DNA of 64,000 nt, taken from Fluviicola sp. Lineage in GTDB: Bacteria > Bacteroidota > Bacteroidia > Flavobacteriales_D > Crocinitomicaceae. The notes beneath the pieces are model-generated. The model saw nothing but the letters and a program-made list of their open reading frames with translations, had not been told where the DNA came from and searched no databases. The position numbers were made by a program, and so were the translations under genes. This document shows, piece after piece, positions 34,898 to 45,818 of this stretch (within the stretch, counting starts at the first letter, position 1; every line of letters starts with the position of its first letter). The DNA is taken from positions 1-64,000 of the forward strand of contig JAIRJW010000055.1 of assembly GCA_031260455.1 (NCBI GenBank), given 5' to 3'.

Positions 34898-36310
34898 TTG
34901 GCAACAAAAATAAAATTTGGAACAGATGGCTGGAGAGCAATCATTGCAGATGAGTTCACAGTAGAAAATGTGGCCAGGGTAGCCTATGCAACTGCTCAAT
35001 GGTTGAAAAAATCGGCCTGGAACCCGAAAATTGCTTTAGGTCACGACTGCAGGTTTGCGGGTGAACTATTTGCCGAAACAGCTGCTAAAGTGTTGTTACA
35101 CGAAGGAATTGAAGTGAAAATGTCGCGGGGATTTGTATCTACTCCGATGATTTCACTGGCGGCAAACCAGTTGGGTTGCGGATTGGGAATTATCCTGACA
35201 GCGAGTCACAATCCTCCGTCTTACAACGGGTTTAAACTAAAGGCGTATTACGGTGGACCTTTAACTCCGGATCTGGTTCAGGAAATTGAAGACATTATTC
35301 CGGCGGATATTGTTCCGTTTGACTATACAACTGTAGATTTAAGGACTTTCGAACAATCGGGGAAACTGGAAATCGTGGATTTCGAAACGCGGTACGTACA
35401 GCATATTGAGAGAAATTTTGATCTGGATGCAATTCGTAAATCCGGGTTAAATCTGGTTTACGATGCGATGTACGGAGCAGGACAAAATGTCATTCGCCGC
35501 ATTTTACCAAATGTTCAATTACTTCACTGCGAGTATAATCCATCATTCCACGGGCAAGCTCCGGAACCGATCCAGAAAAACCTCCAGGAACTGGAACGTT
35601 TTATTATTGAAAACGGAACGATCGACTGTGCTTTGGCAACGGATGGAGATGCAGACCGCATCGGGCTTTATAATGGAAAAGGAGAATTCATCGATTCACA
35701 CCACATTATCTTGCTGTTGCTGCATTATCTGGTTTCCAATAAAGGAATGTCCGGTAAAGTGGTAGCGGCATTCAGTACAACACCACGTGTGAAAAAGTTG
35801 GCTGAGTATTACGGTTTGGATTACGAAGTGGTGAAAATCGGTTTCAAATACATTGCCGGGATCATGGTCGAAGAAGATGTGCTGATCGGTGGAGAAGAAT
35901 CAGGTGGAATTGCCGTAAAAGGGCATATTCCGGAACGTGATGGGATCTGGATGGGATTAATCATCTGGGAATACATGGCAAAATCCGGTAAAACCCTGGA
36001 TCAGCTAATCGAAGAAGTCTATGAAATTGTCGGGGCATTTAAATTTGAGCGCAATGACCTGCATATTACAGAAGACCTGAAACAGGCAATCATAGCGAAA
36101 TGCAGTGCAAACGAATACAAGAGCTTTGGAAAATACCAGGTAAGTAATGTGGAAACAATTGATGGATGGAAATTCTTTATTGATGATAATCGTTGGGTCA
36201 TGATCCGTGCATCCGGAACAGAACCGGTGCTTAGAACCTATGCAGAAGCTCCTGATCTTGAAGAAGTAAGGGAAATTCTAAAAGCAACCGAAGAAACGAT
36301 TTGTAAATAA
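34898..36310 (+). CDS. Phosphoglucomutase/phosphomannomutase family protein
   Basis: The protein has 470 residues and starts at TTG (ATKIKFGTDGWRA, the usual N terminus). The phosphohexomutase elements are the phosphoserine loop ILTASHNPP with Ser103, the metal loop ATDGDADRIG, the sugar loop IGGEESGG, and the C-terminal IRASGTEPVLRTYAEA. It moves phosphate between C1 and C6 of a hexose, supplying nucleotide-sugar precursors. GEESGG and the TDGDADR loop suit glucose/mannose phosphates more than glucosamine. With glmM at 3097 it is the second family member here. It is a single gene with its own -7 box. Confidence 0.87.
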   Translation: MATKIKFGTDGWRAIIADEFTVENVARVAYATAQWLKKSAWNPKIALGHDCRFAGELFAETAAKVLLHEGIEVKMSRGFVSTPMISLAANQLGCGLGIILTASHNPPSYNGFKLKAYYGGPLTPDLVQEIEDIIPADIVPFDYTTVDLRTFEQSGKLEIVDFETRYVQHIERNFDLDAIRKSGLNLVYDAMYGAGQNVIRRILPNVQLLHCEYNPSFHGQAPEPIQKNLQELERFIIENGTIDCALATDGDADRIGLYNGKGEFIDSHHIILLLLHYLVSNKGMSGKVVAAFSTTPRVKKLAEYYGLDYEVVKIGFKYIAGIMVEEDVLIGGEESGGIAVKGHIPERDGIWMGLIIWEYMAKSGKTLDQLIEEVYEIVGAFKFERNDLHITEDLKQAIIAKCSANEYKSFGKYQVSNVETIDGWKFFIDDNRWVMIRASGTEPVLRTYAEAPDLEEVREILKATEETICK

Positions 36311-36479
36311 TTTACGGATTCCCGAATTATGGATTGCAAATGACATGTGCTCCAGGTAAAATCCTGAAGTTTTCATGACTTTGAGATTTGTGTTGCATTC
36401 ATCGAAATTCGATTCAAAGTGAATGTGTTATTTCCAAAATGGAAATACAAAACTTACAAGTGCACGTCGGCGATTTGAT

Positions 36480-36487
36480 TATTTTTG
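36480..36487 (+). promoter_or_regulatory. -7 box (TATTTTTG) for aroC
   Basis: TATTTTTG fits TAnnTTTG and lies 21 bases before the ATG at 36509, just upstream of which the longer frame (from 36485) would begin. It supports the shorter start. A small inverted repeat (TATTTCC / GGAAATA) lies about 40 bases upstream. Confidence 0.45.
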
Positions 36488-36508
36488 GTGAGATCATTCA
36501 TAAAAGAT

Positions 36509-37579
36509 ATGGCAGGTTCTGGTTTTGGCGTTTTGGTCCGATTGACGACCTTCGGAGAATCTCACGGAAAGGCTGTGGGGGGAATCCTGGAAGGAATTCC
36601 GGCTGGTTTTTTCATCAGTACCGATGAAATTCAGAAGGACCTGGATCGCAGAAGACCTGGACAATCGGCTATTGTGAGCCAGCGAAAAGAATCAGATCGG
36701 GTGCAGATCTTATCCGGGATTTTTGAAGGAAAAACGCTGGGAACTCCCATTGGTTTCCTGATCGAAAATGAAGATCAGAAATCGAAAGATTATGATGAAA
36801 TGCAGCATGTATTTCGTCCGTCACATGCCGATTTTACGTATCAGCAAAAATACGGAATCCGCGATTACAGGGGAGGAGGGCGTTCCTCTGCCCGGGAAAC
36901 TGTTTCCAGAGTGGTTGCAGGATCCATTGCCCGCCAGGTGCTGGAAACAAAAGGAATCTGTATCGATGCATTTGTGGATCAGGTTGGTCCTTTGAAATGG
37001 GAAGGAATCTGGACACGTGATTTGAAAACAATCAGTGAATCGAGTATTGTCCGCGTTCCTTCAGAAGAGCTGGCTCTGCAGATAGAAGAATTAATTCGGG
37101 AAGTACGTAAAGACGGTGATACGATCGGGGGAGCTGTCAGATGTGTTATTTCAGGAGTTCCTGCCGGTTTGGGGGAGCCGGTGTTTGACAAGTTACATGC
37201 TGAACTGGGAAAAGCTATGCTCTCCATTAATGCGGTAAAAGGTTTCGAGATCGGATCCGGATTCGGTGCAGCTTCCATGAAAGGATCTGTGCACAATGAT
37301 TTGTTTACGACTGACGGGAAAACCAAAACCAACCATTCGGGAGGAATTCAGGGAGGAATTTCCAATGGAATGCCAATTGTTTTCAGAGTAGCCTTTAAAC
37401 CGGTTGCAACGCTGATGCAAGCCCAGGAAACGATCAGTGAATCGTTTGAATCAACTCAACTAAAAGCAAAAGGCCGTCATGATTCCTGTGTGGTTCCGAG
37501 AGCTGTTCCGATTGTAGAAGCAATGGCAGCATTGGTTTTACTGGACTATTACCTGATTCAAAATGCTTACTGCGAATGA
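36509..37579 (+). CDS. aroC: Chorismate synthase
   Basis: The protein has 356 residues from [20 protein letters not shown], the conserved N terminus. The 8 extra codons of the longer frame overlap the promoter and are rejected. The other signatures are present: [32 protein letters not shown], and the C-terminal [18 protein letters not shown]. It makes chorismate from EPSP with reduced FMN, the last common step to aromatic amino acids and folate. The stop overlaps the next start (ATGA), so a membrane protein gene is translated with it. Confidence 0.95.
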   Translation: MAGSGFGVLVRLTTFGESHGKAVGGILEGIPAGFFISTDEIQKDLDRRRPGQSAIVSQRKESDRVQILSGIFEGKTLGTPIGFLIENEDQKSKDYDEMQHVFRPSHADFTYQQKYGIRDYRGGGRSSARETVSRVVAGSIARQVLETKGICIDAFVDQVGPLKWEGIWTRDLKTISESSIVRVPSEELALQIEELIREVRKDGDTIGGAVRCVISGVPAGLGEPVFDKLHAELGKAMLSINAVKGFEIGSGFGAASMKGSVHNDLFTTDGKTKTNHSGGIQGGISNGMPIVFRVAFKPVATLMQAQETISESFESTQLKAKGRHDSCVVPRAVPIVEAMAALVLLDYYLIQNAYCE

Positions 37580-39372
37580 AACTTGAGCGTATTCTGGCAA
37601 ACAAATGGATGATTTTCCTGTTGTTTGCATCTGTGACTTACCTGTTCTCCACTAAAACAGACCGGTTGTACCGGTGGACAAATCCCGGTGATCAAAAAAC
37701 AACGCCGATCTATTCTGATGGTGCCGGATATTATACTTATTTGCCCGAATGGTTTATTTACGAAGGTTCGAACTTCTCTTATTCGGACAGCATCGCCAGG
37801 AAATATCCCGACGCCGGTTTTGAAGACAACTTATCCAAAACCGATACCGGGAAGAAATACGACAAATACTTTACAGGAACTGCGCAATGTCTTACACCCT
37901 TTTTCCTGATCGGGCACGCGCACGCTAAAATAATCGGAGAGGACACGGACGGATACAGCTGGCCTTACCTGATCTGGCTGCATGCGGGAATGATTTTCTA
38001 TGTTATGCTCGGGCTGGTCACCTTATTCCTGTTTCTGAGACGCTTGAAAATAGGTTACCTGGCTTGTTATGTCGCGGTACTTTCACTTGCACTCGGAACG
38101 AACCTGAGCTACTACGTATACGTGGATATTCCGTATTCGCATATTTTTTCCTTTGCGATGGTTAACCTGTGCTTGCTGACCGGAATCAACTGGATTCAGA
38201 AGAACAAAACTTCAAGTCTGCTGTTCTTTTCATTTTTCTTGGGACTTACTTTTGTCATCAGGCCTACCAATATCCTGATTCTTGCTTTTGTTCCCTTTTT
38301 ATTTGCCACAAACAAGGAATTGATCTCTCGGATCAGGAGTCTTTTCACCAAACAATGGAAAGTTGTACTGTTCGGCATCTTGTTGTTCGGAATCCCGGTA
38401 TTCATCCAGGTATATTTCTTTTACCTGCAAATGGGCGAAATCAGGATGAACAGCTATTCTTCCGATGAAGGATTCACTAATTGGAAGAATCCGTATATGT
38501 GGGAAGTACTTTTTGGTTTCCGCAAGGGAGTGTTTATTTACGGTCCGGTTTTGCTGTTGGTAATTCCCGGTCTGGTGGTGATGTTTTTCAAAGCTTCCAG
38601 GTTGTTTTTCGGGATTTTAATTTTTATGTTGCTTTCGACCTATGTATTGTCTTCCTGGTGGTGCTGGTGGTATGGTGGTTCACTCGGCTTTCGGGCCATG
38701 GTTGATTTTTACGGATTATGGATCCTTCCGTTAGCATACTTGGTTCACTATGCGAAAGTTCCCGGTCAGATTGTTATCATACTTTGCGTATTTTGTTCAG
38801 CCTGGATTTACCAGACGTATGAGAATCAGCAAAAAAAGCATATCCTGCATTACGATTACATGAATTACCCAATGTGGAAAAAGGTTTTTATGAAAGAAGA
38901 TCCCCGGTTTTGTTTTATCTATTATTCCGATATAGATACGATTCCTGAAACCGGTAAAGCGATCGGTAATCCGGTAGGTTTTTCTGTAGATGGTCGTTTA
39001 CTTGCTTCGGACAGAATTTACGGGTTTAAAGGGAAAGATTTCTACCGGGAGGTGCCTTACGCAGAGAAACTGATGAAAGTCAATGATCCTGAATCTTTTG
39101 TAGCACTGCGCGTTACGTTGAAGGGATCATTGGATTCCCCGGGAGAAAACCCGTATCTGATGACGGAATTTTTCAAAAGCGGTTCCCGCATCGGGCAAAA
39201 AGACATGATGGTGGGATCCCGGTTCGATGAAGTGAAAATGTGTCAGGATATCAGTGTGGATGTCATTCCGGGTTACCGCTGGAAGGAAGTAGATTCCGTC
39301 AAATGCAGCTTTGTGATGGGAGAAAAAGCACTGAAATTCAAAAATTTAAAACTTCAGTTTTTCCAATTCTGA
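37576..39372 (+). CDS. Polytopic membrane protein, GT39/ArnT-like glycosyltransferase
   Basis: The protein has 598 residues. About ten hydrophobic segments lie between residues 12 and 425, and a soluble domain of about 170 residues ends the protein. The first periplasmic loop holds [15 protein letters not shown], similar to the acidic loop of GT-C fold glycosyltransferases that use lipid-linked sugars. [11 protein letters not shown] and [20 protein letters not shown] fit that class. The substrate is unknown. The 4-base overlap with aroC gives coupled translation but no obvious shared pathway. Confidence 0.65.
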   Translation: MKLERILANKWMIFLLFASVTYLFSTKTDRLYRWTNPGDQKTTPIYSDGAGYYTYLPEWFIYEGSNFSYSDSIARKYPDAGFEDNLSKTDTGKKYDKYFTGTAQCLTPFFLIGHAHAKIIGEDTDGYSWPYLIWLHAGMIFYVMLGLVTLFLFLRRLKIGYLACYVAVLSLALGTNLSYYVYVDIPYSHIFSFAMVNLCLLTGINWIQKNKTSSLLFFSFFLGLTFVIRPTNILILAFVPFLFATNKELISRIRSLFTKQWKVVLFGILLFGIPVFIQVYFFYLQMGEIRMNSYSSDEGFTNWKNPYMWEVLFGFRKGVFIYGPVLLLVIPGLVVMFFKASRLFFGILIFMLLSTYVLSSWWCWWYGGSLGFRAMVDFYGLWILPLAYLVHYAKVPGQIVIILCVFCSAWIYQTYENQQKKHILHYDYMNYPMWKKVFMKEDPRFCFIYYSDIDTIPETGKAIGNPVGFSVDGRLLASDRIYGFKGKDFYREVPYAEKLMKVNDPESFVALRVTLKGSLDSPGENPYLMTEFFKSGSRIGQKDMMVGSRFDEVKMCQDISVDVIPGYRWKEVDSVKCSFVMGEKALKFKNLKLQFFQF

Positions 39373-39701
39373 TAAACCGGTTTTTCAGGTGTTAAAAAAC
39401 TGATTCTCCAGAAAAAGGCGAAAAAATCGTGTGCCTGTTTTGCACATTGCATACAGAATGCACCTTTTCGGTTGGGATCATCTTGTTCCGGACCTCGAAG
39501 CAAGCCTGCTGAATTCCATCATATTTCATAAGTTGTTCAATTTGGTTCTGCTTCAGTTTCGATTGAAATGCAGACGGAATCAATTTTTCATAACCCGCGA
39601 TGAAAAAAAAATCGAAACTTCCCTCATTAATTGATTAAAATGCGGAATTCAGAAAGTTGATACTTTCTAAAATGGTAACTTTGCCGGAAAATGATGTAAA
39701 A
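39373..39701. other. Gap with two overlapping unexplained open frames
   Basis: On the minus strand a frame from about 39610 to 39392 reads FIAGYEKLIPSAFQSKLKQN, then IEQLMKYDGIQQACFEVRNK and on to GESVF. A run of nine T on that strand (39603-39611) separates it from an ATG-started frame MREVSIFF. On the plus strand 39431-39634 is also open. One may be a remnant or an interrupted small gene. I cannot choose between them. Confidence 0.3.
39676..39683 (+). promoter_or_regulatory. -7 box (TAACTTTG) for the DUF4293 gene
   Basis: TAACTTTG fits TAnnTTTG, 18 bases before the ATG at 39702. A TTG lies 16 bases upstream of it. It shows that the upstream in-frame TTG at 39657 is not the start. Confidence 0.55.
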
Positions 39702-40166
39702 ATGATTCAACGAATTCAAACGATCTACTTTTTGATAGCGGCTTTTTTGGTGTCGGTAACTTTATTCGGAACAGATGTGTTTTCTTTTGTGCAGGGAAAA
39801 GTGTATCATGCTTCGGCATACGGTTTTTTCAGGGGAACAGAATCGTTGATGAAAATGGATTTCTGGATGCTTTCTGTCATTCAGATTATTTTTGCTTTCA
39901 TGATCGTTTTCTCTTTTAAAATGCGCCATCGTCAGATTTTCCTGGGCTGGATCTTGTTTTTGCTCAATATTTTAAGTTCTGCCTGGATGGTTCTGGGAGC
40001 AAATGTTAAAATGATTGAAGTTTCTAAAAATCTGGAAGTGCCTAAAGAATTGTCATTTGGTTTTGCTTTTTATGTTCATGCAGCGGCGTTTATTTTCGTT
40101 TTCCTGGGGATCAGAGGTGTCCGAAAAGATAAAAAGACGATTGATTCGTTAAATAGATTGCGATAA
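39702..40166 (+). CDS. DUF4293 family membrane protein
   Basis: The protein has 154 residues from MIQRIQTIYFLIAAF, the conserved N terminus of DUF4293. Four hydrophobic segments are visible (about 5-25, 50-72, 78-98 and 118-138), with a loop after the first (DVFSFVQGKVYHASAYG). This is a Bacteroidota-specific inner-membrane family of unknown function, often found next to rho or core genes. It stands alone here between a promoter and the ABC-F gene. The start is chosen because a -7 box lies in the longer frame. Confidence 0.82.
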   Translation: MIQRIQTIYFLIAAFLVSVTLFGTDVFSFVQGKVYHASAYGFFRGTESLMKMDFWMLSVIQIIFAFMIVFSFKMRHRQIFLGWILFLLNILSSAWMVLGANVKMIEVSKNLEVPKELSFGFAFYVHAAAFIFVFLGIRGVRKDKKTIDSLNRLR

Positions 40167-40215
40167 TTCCAATTAAAAATAGGAAGGTTCAATTTTAAAT
40201 ACAACAGAGTCTTCT

Positions 40216-40223
40216 TACCTTTG
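40216..40223 (+). promoter_or_regulatory. -7 box (TACCTTTG) for the ABC-F gene
   Basis: TACCTTTG fits TAnnTTTG, 22 bases before the ATG at 40246. Confidence 0.5.
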
Positions 40224-40245
40224 CACCCTCAAAATAACTCATAAC

Positions 40246-42117
40246 ATGAATTTTCTTTCTGTTGAAAACCTGACAAAATCCTTTGGAGACCGTGTAATCT
40301 TTTCAGATGTTACTTTCGGGATCGATCAGGGAGACAAGGTAGCTATTGTAGCCAAAAACGGAAATGGAAAAACAACGCTGCTCCGCTGTTTGATGGGCCT
40401 GGAGCAAATCGATTCTGGAAGAGTGGTTTACCGGAATGATATCCGCGTTGCTTTTATGCAGCAAACAGAAACTCTGGATGATTCGCATACAATCCTGGAA
40501 GCAGTTTTCTCTCATGATCTTCCGGAACTGCAAATCGTAAAGAAATACAACCAGGCCCTGCGTGAAGGAAACGAAGAGGCAATTCATGCCTGTTATGAAG
40601 AATTGACGGAGCTGAATGCCTGGGACATGGAAGTCAAAGTGAATCAGATTCTTTCTGTTTTGAAACTCGCTGATACCAGTTTGCCGGTTGGAAGCCTTTC
40701 CGGTGGACAAAAAAAGCGTGTGGCCCTGGCACAGGTACTGGTTGCGGAAGCGGATTTCCTGATCCTGGATGAGCCTACCAATCACTTGGACCTGGATATG
40801 ATCGAATGGCTGGAAGAATATCTGTCGAAATCGAAATCGACGATTTTGATGGTAACTCACGACCGCTATTTCCTGGAAGTTGTTTGTGACACTATCTTTG
40901 AGCTGGAAGATCAGACGATCTATAAATACAAAGGAAATTTTTCCTACTACCTGGAAAAGAAAGCGGAACGCCAGGAGCAGCTGCAGTCTACAATTGACAA
41001 GGCGCGGAACACGTTCAAAAAAGAACTGGAGTGGATCCGTCGGCAACCGAAAGCACGTGGTACAAAGCAAAAAGCCCGGATCGAGAATTTCCAGGATGTC
41101 AAAAAAGTAGCTGGTCAGCGCATTGATGAAGACGAAATTGATATCCCGGTGAAAATGGAGCGTTTAGGTTCCAAGATTCTGGAATTGCATAAAATCGGTA
41201 AAGCTTATGGTAACAAGGTAATCCTGGACAATTTTTCGTATAATTTCCAACGGAAAGAACGTTTGGGAATCGTTGGAAACAACGGAACCGGGAAATCTAC
41301 TTTCCTGAACATGATTCAGGGCAGGGAAGAAGTGGATAAAGGAAAAGTCGTTACGGGGGACACGGTTGTTTTCGGATACTACAGTCAGGAACTGATTAAA
41401 GTGGATGAGGACAAAAAAGTGATCGATGTGATCCGCGATATTGCTGAGTTTATTCCTCTGGAAAAAGGTCGTCAGCTTTCCGCAGCCCAGTTTTTGGAAA
41501 AATTTCTCTTCCCGCGTCACATGCACTACAATTTCGTTCATAAATTGAGTGGGGGTGAGAAGAGACGCCTGAAATTGATGACAGTCCTGATGGCAAACCC
41601 AAATTTCCTGATTCTGGATGAGCCGACTAATGATCTGGATATCTTCGTGATGAGTGTTCTGGAAGATTACCTGCGAACGTTTGAAGGATGTTTGATCGTG
41701 GTTTCTCACGACCGTTATTTCATGGATAAAATGGTGGATCACCTGTTTGTGTTTGAAGGACAGGGAGCAATTAAAGACATTATCGGGAATTACACTGAAT
41801 ACCGCAAGCAAACCGCTGCTGACTATAAAAAGGAAAAATCTGATGAGAAACCGGTCGAAGTCGTTAAAGTAAAGCAGATTTCTGAAGAAGCACCAAAAGA
41901 AAAGCGAAAACTTTCTTTCAAAGAAAAGCAGGAATTTGATCAGATTGAAAAAGATCTGGAGCGCCTGGAAGAGGAAAAAGTAGGCTGGACAACTGTGCTT
42001 TCCAATGCGAATGCTACAAATGATCAGCTGATGGATGCCGGGTTGAAACTGGCAGTAATCGTTGCGGAGATTGATGAAAAGACGGAGCGTTGGATCGAGT
42101 TGTCGGAATTTGCTTAA
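40246..42117 (+). CDS. ABC-F family ATPase (Uup-like)
   Basis: The protein has 623 residues and two ABC domains with no membrane segment. The first has Walker A KNGNGKTTLL, signature LSGGQKKRVALAQ and Walker B LILDEPTNHLDLD. The second has GNNGTGKSTFL, LSGGEKRRLKL and LILDEPTNDLDI. The linker of about 80 residues (charged, YYLEKKAERQEQLQSTID) inserts near the ribosomal E site in ABC-F proteins. A C-terminal coiled coil (FKEKQEFDQIEKDLERLEEE) is typical of Uup. Such proteins act on the ribosome in translation quality control, and resistance is possible for some members. The first Walker A has Ala in place of Gly (AKNGNGKT). Confidence 0.9.
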   Translation: MNFLSVENLTKSFGDRVIFSDVTFGIDQGDKVAIVAKNGNGKTTLLRCLMGLEQIDSGRVVYRNDIRVAFMQQTETLDDSHTILEAVFSHDLPELQIVKKYNQALREGNEEAIHACYEELTELNAWDMEVKVNQILSVLKLADTSLPVGSLSGGQKKRVALAQVLVAEADFLILDEPTNHLDLDMIEWLEEYLSKSKSTILMVTHDRYFLEVVCDTIFELEDQTIYKYKGNFSYYLEKKAERQEQLQSTIDKARNTFKKELEWIRRQPKARGTKQKARIENFQDVKKVAGQRIDEDEIDIPVKMERLGSKILELHKIGKAYGNKVILDNFSYNFQRKERLGIVGNNGTGKSTFLNMIQGREEVDKGKVVTGDTVVFGYYSQELIKVDEDKKVIDVIRDIAEFIPLEKGRQLSAAQFLEKFLFPRHMHYNFVHKLSGGEKRRLKLMTVLMANPNFLILDEPTNDLDIFVMSVLEDYLRTFEGCLIVVSHDRYFMDKMVDHLFVFEGQGAIKDIIGNYTEYRKQTAADYKKEKSDEKPVEVVKVKQISEEAPKEKRKLSFKEKQEFDQIEKDLERLEEEKVGWTTVLSNANATNDQLMDAGLKLAVIVAEIDEKTERWIELSEFA

Positions 42118-42218
42118 TCTGCTCTTGGAAATACGGATGTAGTATCTGTTTTGTCAGTAGAATCAGGGATTTTTCATAATATTATAAATTTATAAAATTG
42201 TGTTGTTAATTTATTTAT

Positions 42219-42728
42219 ATGAATGAAAGTATGACAGAGAAAAATCTGTTTTCAGAAACTCAAAAATTCAGACAGTGGTGGTTATGGCTCATCTTTGTCG
42301 GAATAGAGGGATTAATGGGCTTTTCGATCATAACCCAGATCATATATGGGAAATCTTTTAGTGATAGCAAATGGGAAAATTTATTGATTGGATTTTTTGT
42401 CGTGCTGGCTGTTTGCATATTGTTTTTCATTCTGCGTCTGGAAACCCGGATTTCTGATAATGGAATTTATGTACGGTTTTTCCCGGTTCAATTAAAATTC
42501 AGGCACTATAAATGGGAAGATATTGACCAGATTTACCTGCGTGAGTACTCACCCATTGTTGAATATGGTGGATGGGGAATTCGTTATAGTTTGTTTGGAA
42601 AAGGAAAGGCTTTCAATGTTTCCGGAAAAATGGGGTTGCAGCTGGGTTTTAAAAACGGGCGCAAAGTGCTGATCGGAACCGATAAGCCTGAAGACATGGC
42701 GCAAAATCTGACAGCAATGGGGCGGTGA
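42219..42728 (+). CDS. Membrane protein with PH-like domain (DUF6141-like)
   Basis: The protein has 169 residues. Two transmembrane helices lie at about 22-45 and 53-75. The C-terminal half (ISDNGIYVRFFPVQLKFRHY to KVLIGTDKPEDMAQNL) looks like a small bacterial PH domain. Proteins of this form are widespread in Bacteroidota and uncharacterised. The ATG at 42219 or the one at 42231 (MTEKN) could be used. It is isolated, and the facing SanA fragment ends 1 base after it. Confidence 0.7.
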   Translation: MNESMTEKNLFSETQKFRQWWLWLIFVGIEGLMGFSIITQIIYGKSFSDSKWENLLIGFFVVLAVCILFFILRLETRISDNGIYVRFFPVQLKFRHYKWEDIDQIYLREYSPIVEYGGWGIRYSLFGKGKAFNVSGKMGLQLGFKNGRKVLIGTDKPEDMAQNLTAMGR

Positions 42729-42974
42729 TTAACCAATTTTTACTGGTTTTCCTAAAAAATTGGAATCAATACCAAACAAAATACCCCAGAATACTTTCAT
42801 GCGTGCAAAACGCTCGCGGACTTTTGTTTTGAATCCGCCCATTTTGGCAACATTTTTGGCATTGTAGCCATAAACAGTCATCCCGAAATGCTCTCCGAGG
42901 TAAATGGCGCGTTCGTTGTGAAAACGCTGTGAAACGACGATTACTTCTTTTTGTCCAAACACTTTTCCGTACAT
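42729..42974 (-). pseudogene. SanA/YdcF-family (DUF218) C-terminal fragment
   Basis: The 81 residues match only the last part of SanA-type proteins: VFGQKEVIVVSQRFHNERAI, then YLGEHFGMTVYGYNAKNV and FARMKVFWGILFGI. The N-terminal membrane anchor and the DUF218 core of about 120 residues are absent. A TAG lies in frame two codons upstream of the ATG, and the clpB terminator follows at once. SanA proteins affect envelope barrier function. This copy is a remnant that probably makes no active protein. Confidence 0.7.
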
Positions 42975-42981
42975 GACCTAT

Positions 42982-43010
42982 AAAAAAAGCGAGACAGAAA
43001 CCTGCCTCGC
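42982..43010 (-). terminator. Intrinsic terminator of clpB
   Basis: On the minus strand GCGAGGCAGG pairs with CTGTCTCGC around a short loop and is followed by seven T's. Confidence 0.85.
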
Positions 43011-43035
43011 CCTTTCATCTTATCTATACTATTGC

Positions 43036-45660
43036 TTATAAATTAATCAGAATCTCTTCTTCCTGTGAAATTGGTTTGCGGAACACAATTTTTCCGTCAA
43101 AGATGTCCATCACTACTGTGAGAGAAGTGTCCAGTGTTCCTGCCAGCATTGCTTTGGAAAGCTCATTCAGCACTTGCTTCTGGATCACACGTTTCACCGG
43201 TCTGGCACCGAAATGTGGATCGTAACCAGCTTCAACCAGGTGATCTTTCGCTTCTTCGGTTATATGCATTTTGATTCCTTTCTCCTGTAACATCTCTTTT
43301 AGCTGATTCAATTGAAGCTGAACAATTTGTCTTACATAACGCTTATTTAACGGAGTGAAAATGATCGTTTCATCAATCCTGTTCAAAAATTCTGGGCGAA
43401 TGGTTTGTTTCAGCAATTCCAATACTTTGAACTTCGCTTTTTCCATTGCTTCGTGCATATTTTCTTCTTTGACATTCTCAAAACTTTCCTGAATCAGGTG
43501 CGATCCTATATTGGAAGTCATGATGATAATCGTGTTTTTGAAGTTTACCGTACGGCCTTTGTTGTCAGTCAAACGTCCGTCATCCAGAACTTGCAGCAGG
43601 ATATTGAATACATCCGGATGCGCTTTTTCGATCTCATCCAGCAAAACGATGGAATAAGGTCTCCTGCGAACAGCTTCGGTCAACTGACCGCCCTCATCAT
43701 ATCCGACATATCCCGGAGGCGCTCCGACCAAACGGCTGACACTGTGTTTCTCCTGGTATTCAGACATATCAATACGCGTCATGGCGTTTTCATCATTGAA
43801 GAGAAAATCTGCCAGAGCTTTCGCTAATTCGGTTTTACCAACCCCGGTTGGGCCTAAGAAAATAAAGGAACCGATCGGTCGTTTCATATCCTGTAATCCG
43901 GCACGGCTTCTTCTCACGGCATCGGATAGAGCTTCGATAGCTTCTTCTTGTCCAACCACGCGTTTTCCGAGTTCATCTTCCAGACGCAATAACTTTGAAA
44001 CTTCGCTTTCAATCATTTTGGAGACCGGAATCCCGGTCCATTTGGAAACCACATCTGCTATTTCTTCCGTGTCAACCTCTTCTTTGATGAGCTTCGAATT
44101 CGCTTGCAACTCAGTGAGCTTTTGTTTCGCTTCTTCGAGCTGGTTTTCTGCCTCCTTGATTCGTCCGTAGCGGATTTCAGCCACTTTTCCGTAATCTCCG
44201 GCACGTTCTGCCTGGTCTGCTTCCAGTTTCAGGCTTTCGATCAGTTCTTTGTCTTTCTGAACACCGTCAACAATATCGCGTTCTGCCTGCCATTTTGCAT
44301 TGAATGCAGAGCGTTGCTCTTCCAATGTCGCGAGTTCTTTTCCCAAAGCTTCCAGTTTTTTTGTGTCATTTTCACGTTTGATCGCTTCCCGTTCGATTTC
44401 CAGCTGCATGATGCGTCTGTCCAGTTCGTCCAGCTCTTCCGGTTTGGAGTTGATTTCCATACGCAGTTTGGAAGCTGCTTCGTCAATGAGATCGATCGCT
44501 TTATCCGGCAAATGGCGCTCCGTGATGTAACGTTGAGACAGTTCCACCGCAGCAATGATTGCCGCATCTTTTATCAGTACTTTGTGGTGATTTTCGTATT
44601 TTTCCTTGATTCCACGCAGGATTGAGATTGCGTCTTCGGTATCCGGTTCGTCGACAAAAACGGGTTGGAAACGACGTACCAGAGCTTTATCTTTTTCAAA
44701 GTATTTCTGGTACTCGTTCAGAGTTGTAGCACCAACAGCGCGTAATTCTCCTCGGGCCAATGCCGGTTTCAGGATGTTTGCTGCATCCATGGCACCTTCA
44801 CCGCCACCTGCTCCAACAAGTGTGTGAATCTCATCGATAAACAGAATGATTTCACCGTCAGCGCTGGTAACTTCTTTTACGACCGCTTTCAGCCGTTCTT
44901 CGAATTCCCCCTTGTATTTGGCTCCGGCAACTAAAGCTCCCATATCCAGACTGTAAACAATTTTGGATCGCAGGTTTTCCGGAACATCCCCATCAATAAT
45001 CCGATGAGCAATTCCTTCTGCAATAGCTGTTTTACCAACTCCCGGTTCACCAATCAGGATCGGATTATTTTTAGTTCGCCTGGTCAGAATTTGCAGCACG
45101 CGCCGAATTTCGTCATCACGGCCGATCACCGGGTCCAGTTTTCCCAGTTTTGCCAGCTCATTGAGGTTTTTAGCGTATTTTTCCAACGATTTGTAAGTAC
45201 CTTCCTGTTGGTTTGATGTGATTTTTTCTCCGTTTCGTAAATCCATAATGTATTTTAAAACTGTTGATTTATTGAGCTTAGCATCTCTGAGTAGTTGCCC
45301 GATCTGATCTTTTGAATCGATCAAAGCCAGGAAAAGCATTTCAACGGTGACGTATTCATCTCCCTGCTCTTTGGAAAGCTTCGTTGCCTGCTGGAGCGTT
45401 TCCTGAGCCTTGGGGGAAAGGTATAATTGTCCGCCGGAGACTTTGCTTTGGTTTCCCAGTATGCGGTCCAAAGCCAGCTGGATAGTTTGAGGGTTGACTT
45501 GTGATTGCTTGAGTAAATAAGGAACCACATCCTGGTCCTTCAGAAATATTCCTTTGAGTAAGTGTGCATTCTCGATAGCCTGATGCCCTTCAGTCTGAGC
45601 ATACTCCTGAGCCGCCTGAATTACTTCCTGGGTTTTTATGGTAAATTGATTGCTATCCAT
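43036..45660 (-). CDS. clpB: ATP-dependent chaperone ClpB
   Basis: The protein has 874 residues. The order is N domain (Clp repeats, 1-150), AAA+ 1 with Walker [14 protein letters not shown] and the helical insertion, the long ClpB coiled-coil middle domain (about 400-530, [20 protein letters not shown]), and AAA+ 2 with [14 protein letters not shown] and [13 protein letters not shown]. The M domain distinguishes it from ClpA/ClpC, and no ClpP-binding loop is expected. With DnaK it dissolves protein aggregates after heat shock. It is a single gene with a strong terminator. No CIRCE element is visible upstream. Confidence 0.96.
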   Translation of the reverse strand: MDSNQFTIKTQEVIQAAQEYAQTEGHQAIENAHLLKGIFLKDQDVVPYLLKQSQVNPQTIQLALDRILGNQSKVSGGQLYLSPKAQETLQQATKLSKEQGDEYVTVEMLFLALIDSKDQIGQLLRDAKLNKSTVLKYIMDLRNGEKITSNQQEGTYKSLEKYAKNLNELAKLGKLDPVIGRDDEIRRVLQILTRRTKNNPILIGEPGVGKTAIAEGIAHRIIDGDVPENLRSKIVYSLDMGALVAGAKYKGEFEERLKAVVKEVTSADGEIILFIDEIHTLVGAGGGEGAMDAANILKPALARGELRAVGATTLNEYQKYFEKDKALVRRFQPVFVDEPDTEDAISILRGIKEKYENHHKVLIKDAAIIAAVELSQRYITERHLPDKAIDLIDEAASKLRMEINSKPEELDELDRRIMQLEIEREAIKRENDTKKLEALGKELATLEEQRSAFNAKWQAERDIVDGVQKDKELIESLKLEADQAERAGDYGKVAEIRYGRIKEAENQLEEAKQKLTELQANSKLIKEEVDTEEIADVVSKWTGIPVSKMIESEVSKLLRLEDELGKRVVGQEEAIEALSDAVRRSRAGLQDMKRPIGSFIFLGPTGVGKTELAKALADFLFNDENAMTRIDMSEYQEKHSVSRLVGAPPGYVGYDEGGQLTEAVRRRPYSIVLLDEIEKAHPDVFNILLQVLDDGRLTDNKGRTVNFKNTIIIMTSNIGSHLIQESFENVKEENMHEAMEKAKFKVLELLKQTIRPEFLNRIDETIIFTPLNKRYVRQIVQLQLNQLKEMLQEKGIKMHITEEAKDHLVEAGYDPHFGARPVKRVIQKQVLNELSKAMLAGTLDTSLTVVMDIFDGKIVFRKPISQEEEILINL

Positions 45661-45818
45661 TTTAGTTTGATTTTTTCCTCCTTTATTGTCAAATTATGAA
45701 CCAAAGCGCCTGAATAAATCAGTTTGAGACAAAAAGGCAGCTCAAACCGACAAAATGACACATTTAATTTCGATCTTTCGATGAAATTAAGTCGTAAATT
45801 AGCCAAAAATTTCACCGG

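Noticed and set aside
36485..36508. Eight-codon N-terminal extension of chorismate synthase
   Set aside because: It overlaps the -7 box, and the family begins MAG-FG at 36509.
39657..39701. Fifteen-codon extension of the DUF4293 protein
   Set aside because: The extension contains the -7 box TAACTTTG, and the family starts MIQRIQ.
44104..44625. Long plus-strand open frame inside clpB
   Set aside because: It is a shadow of the clpB coding strand. The clpB frame has full domain structure.
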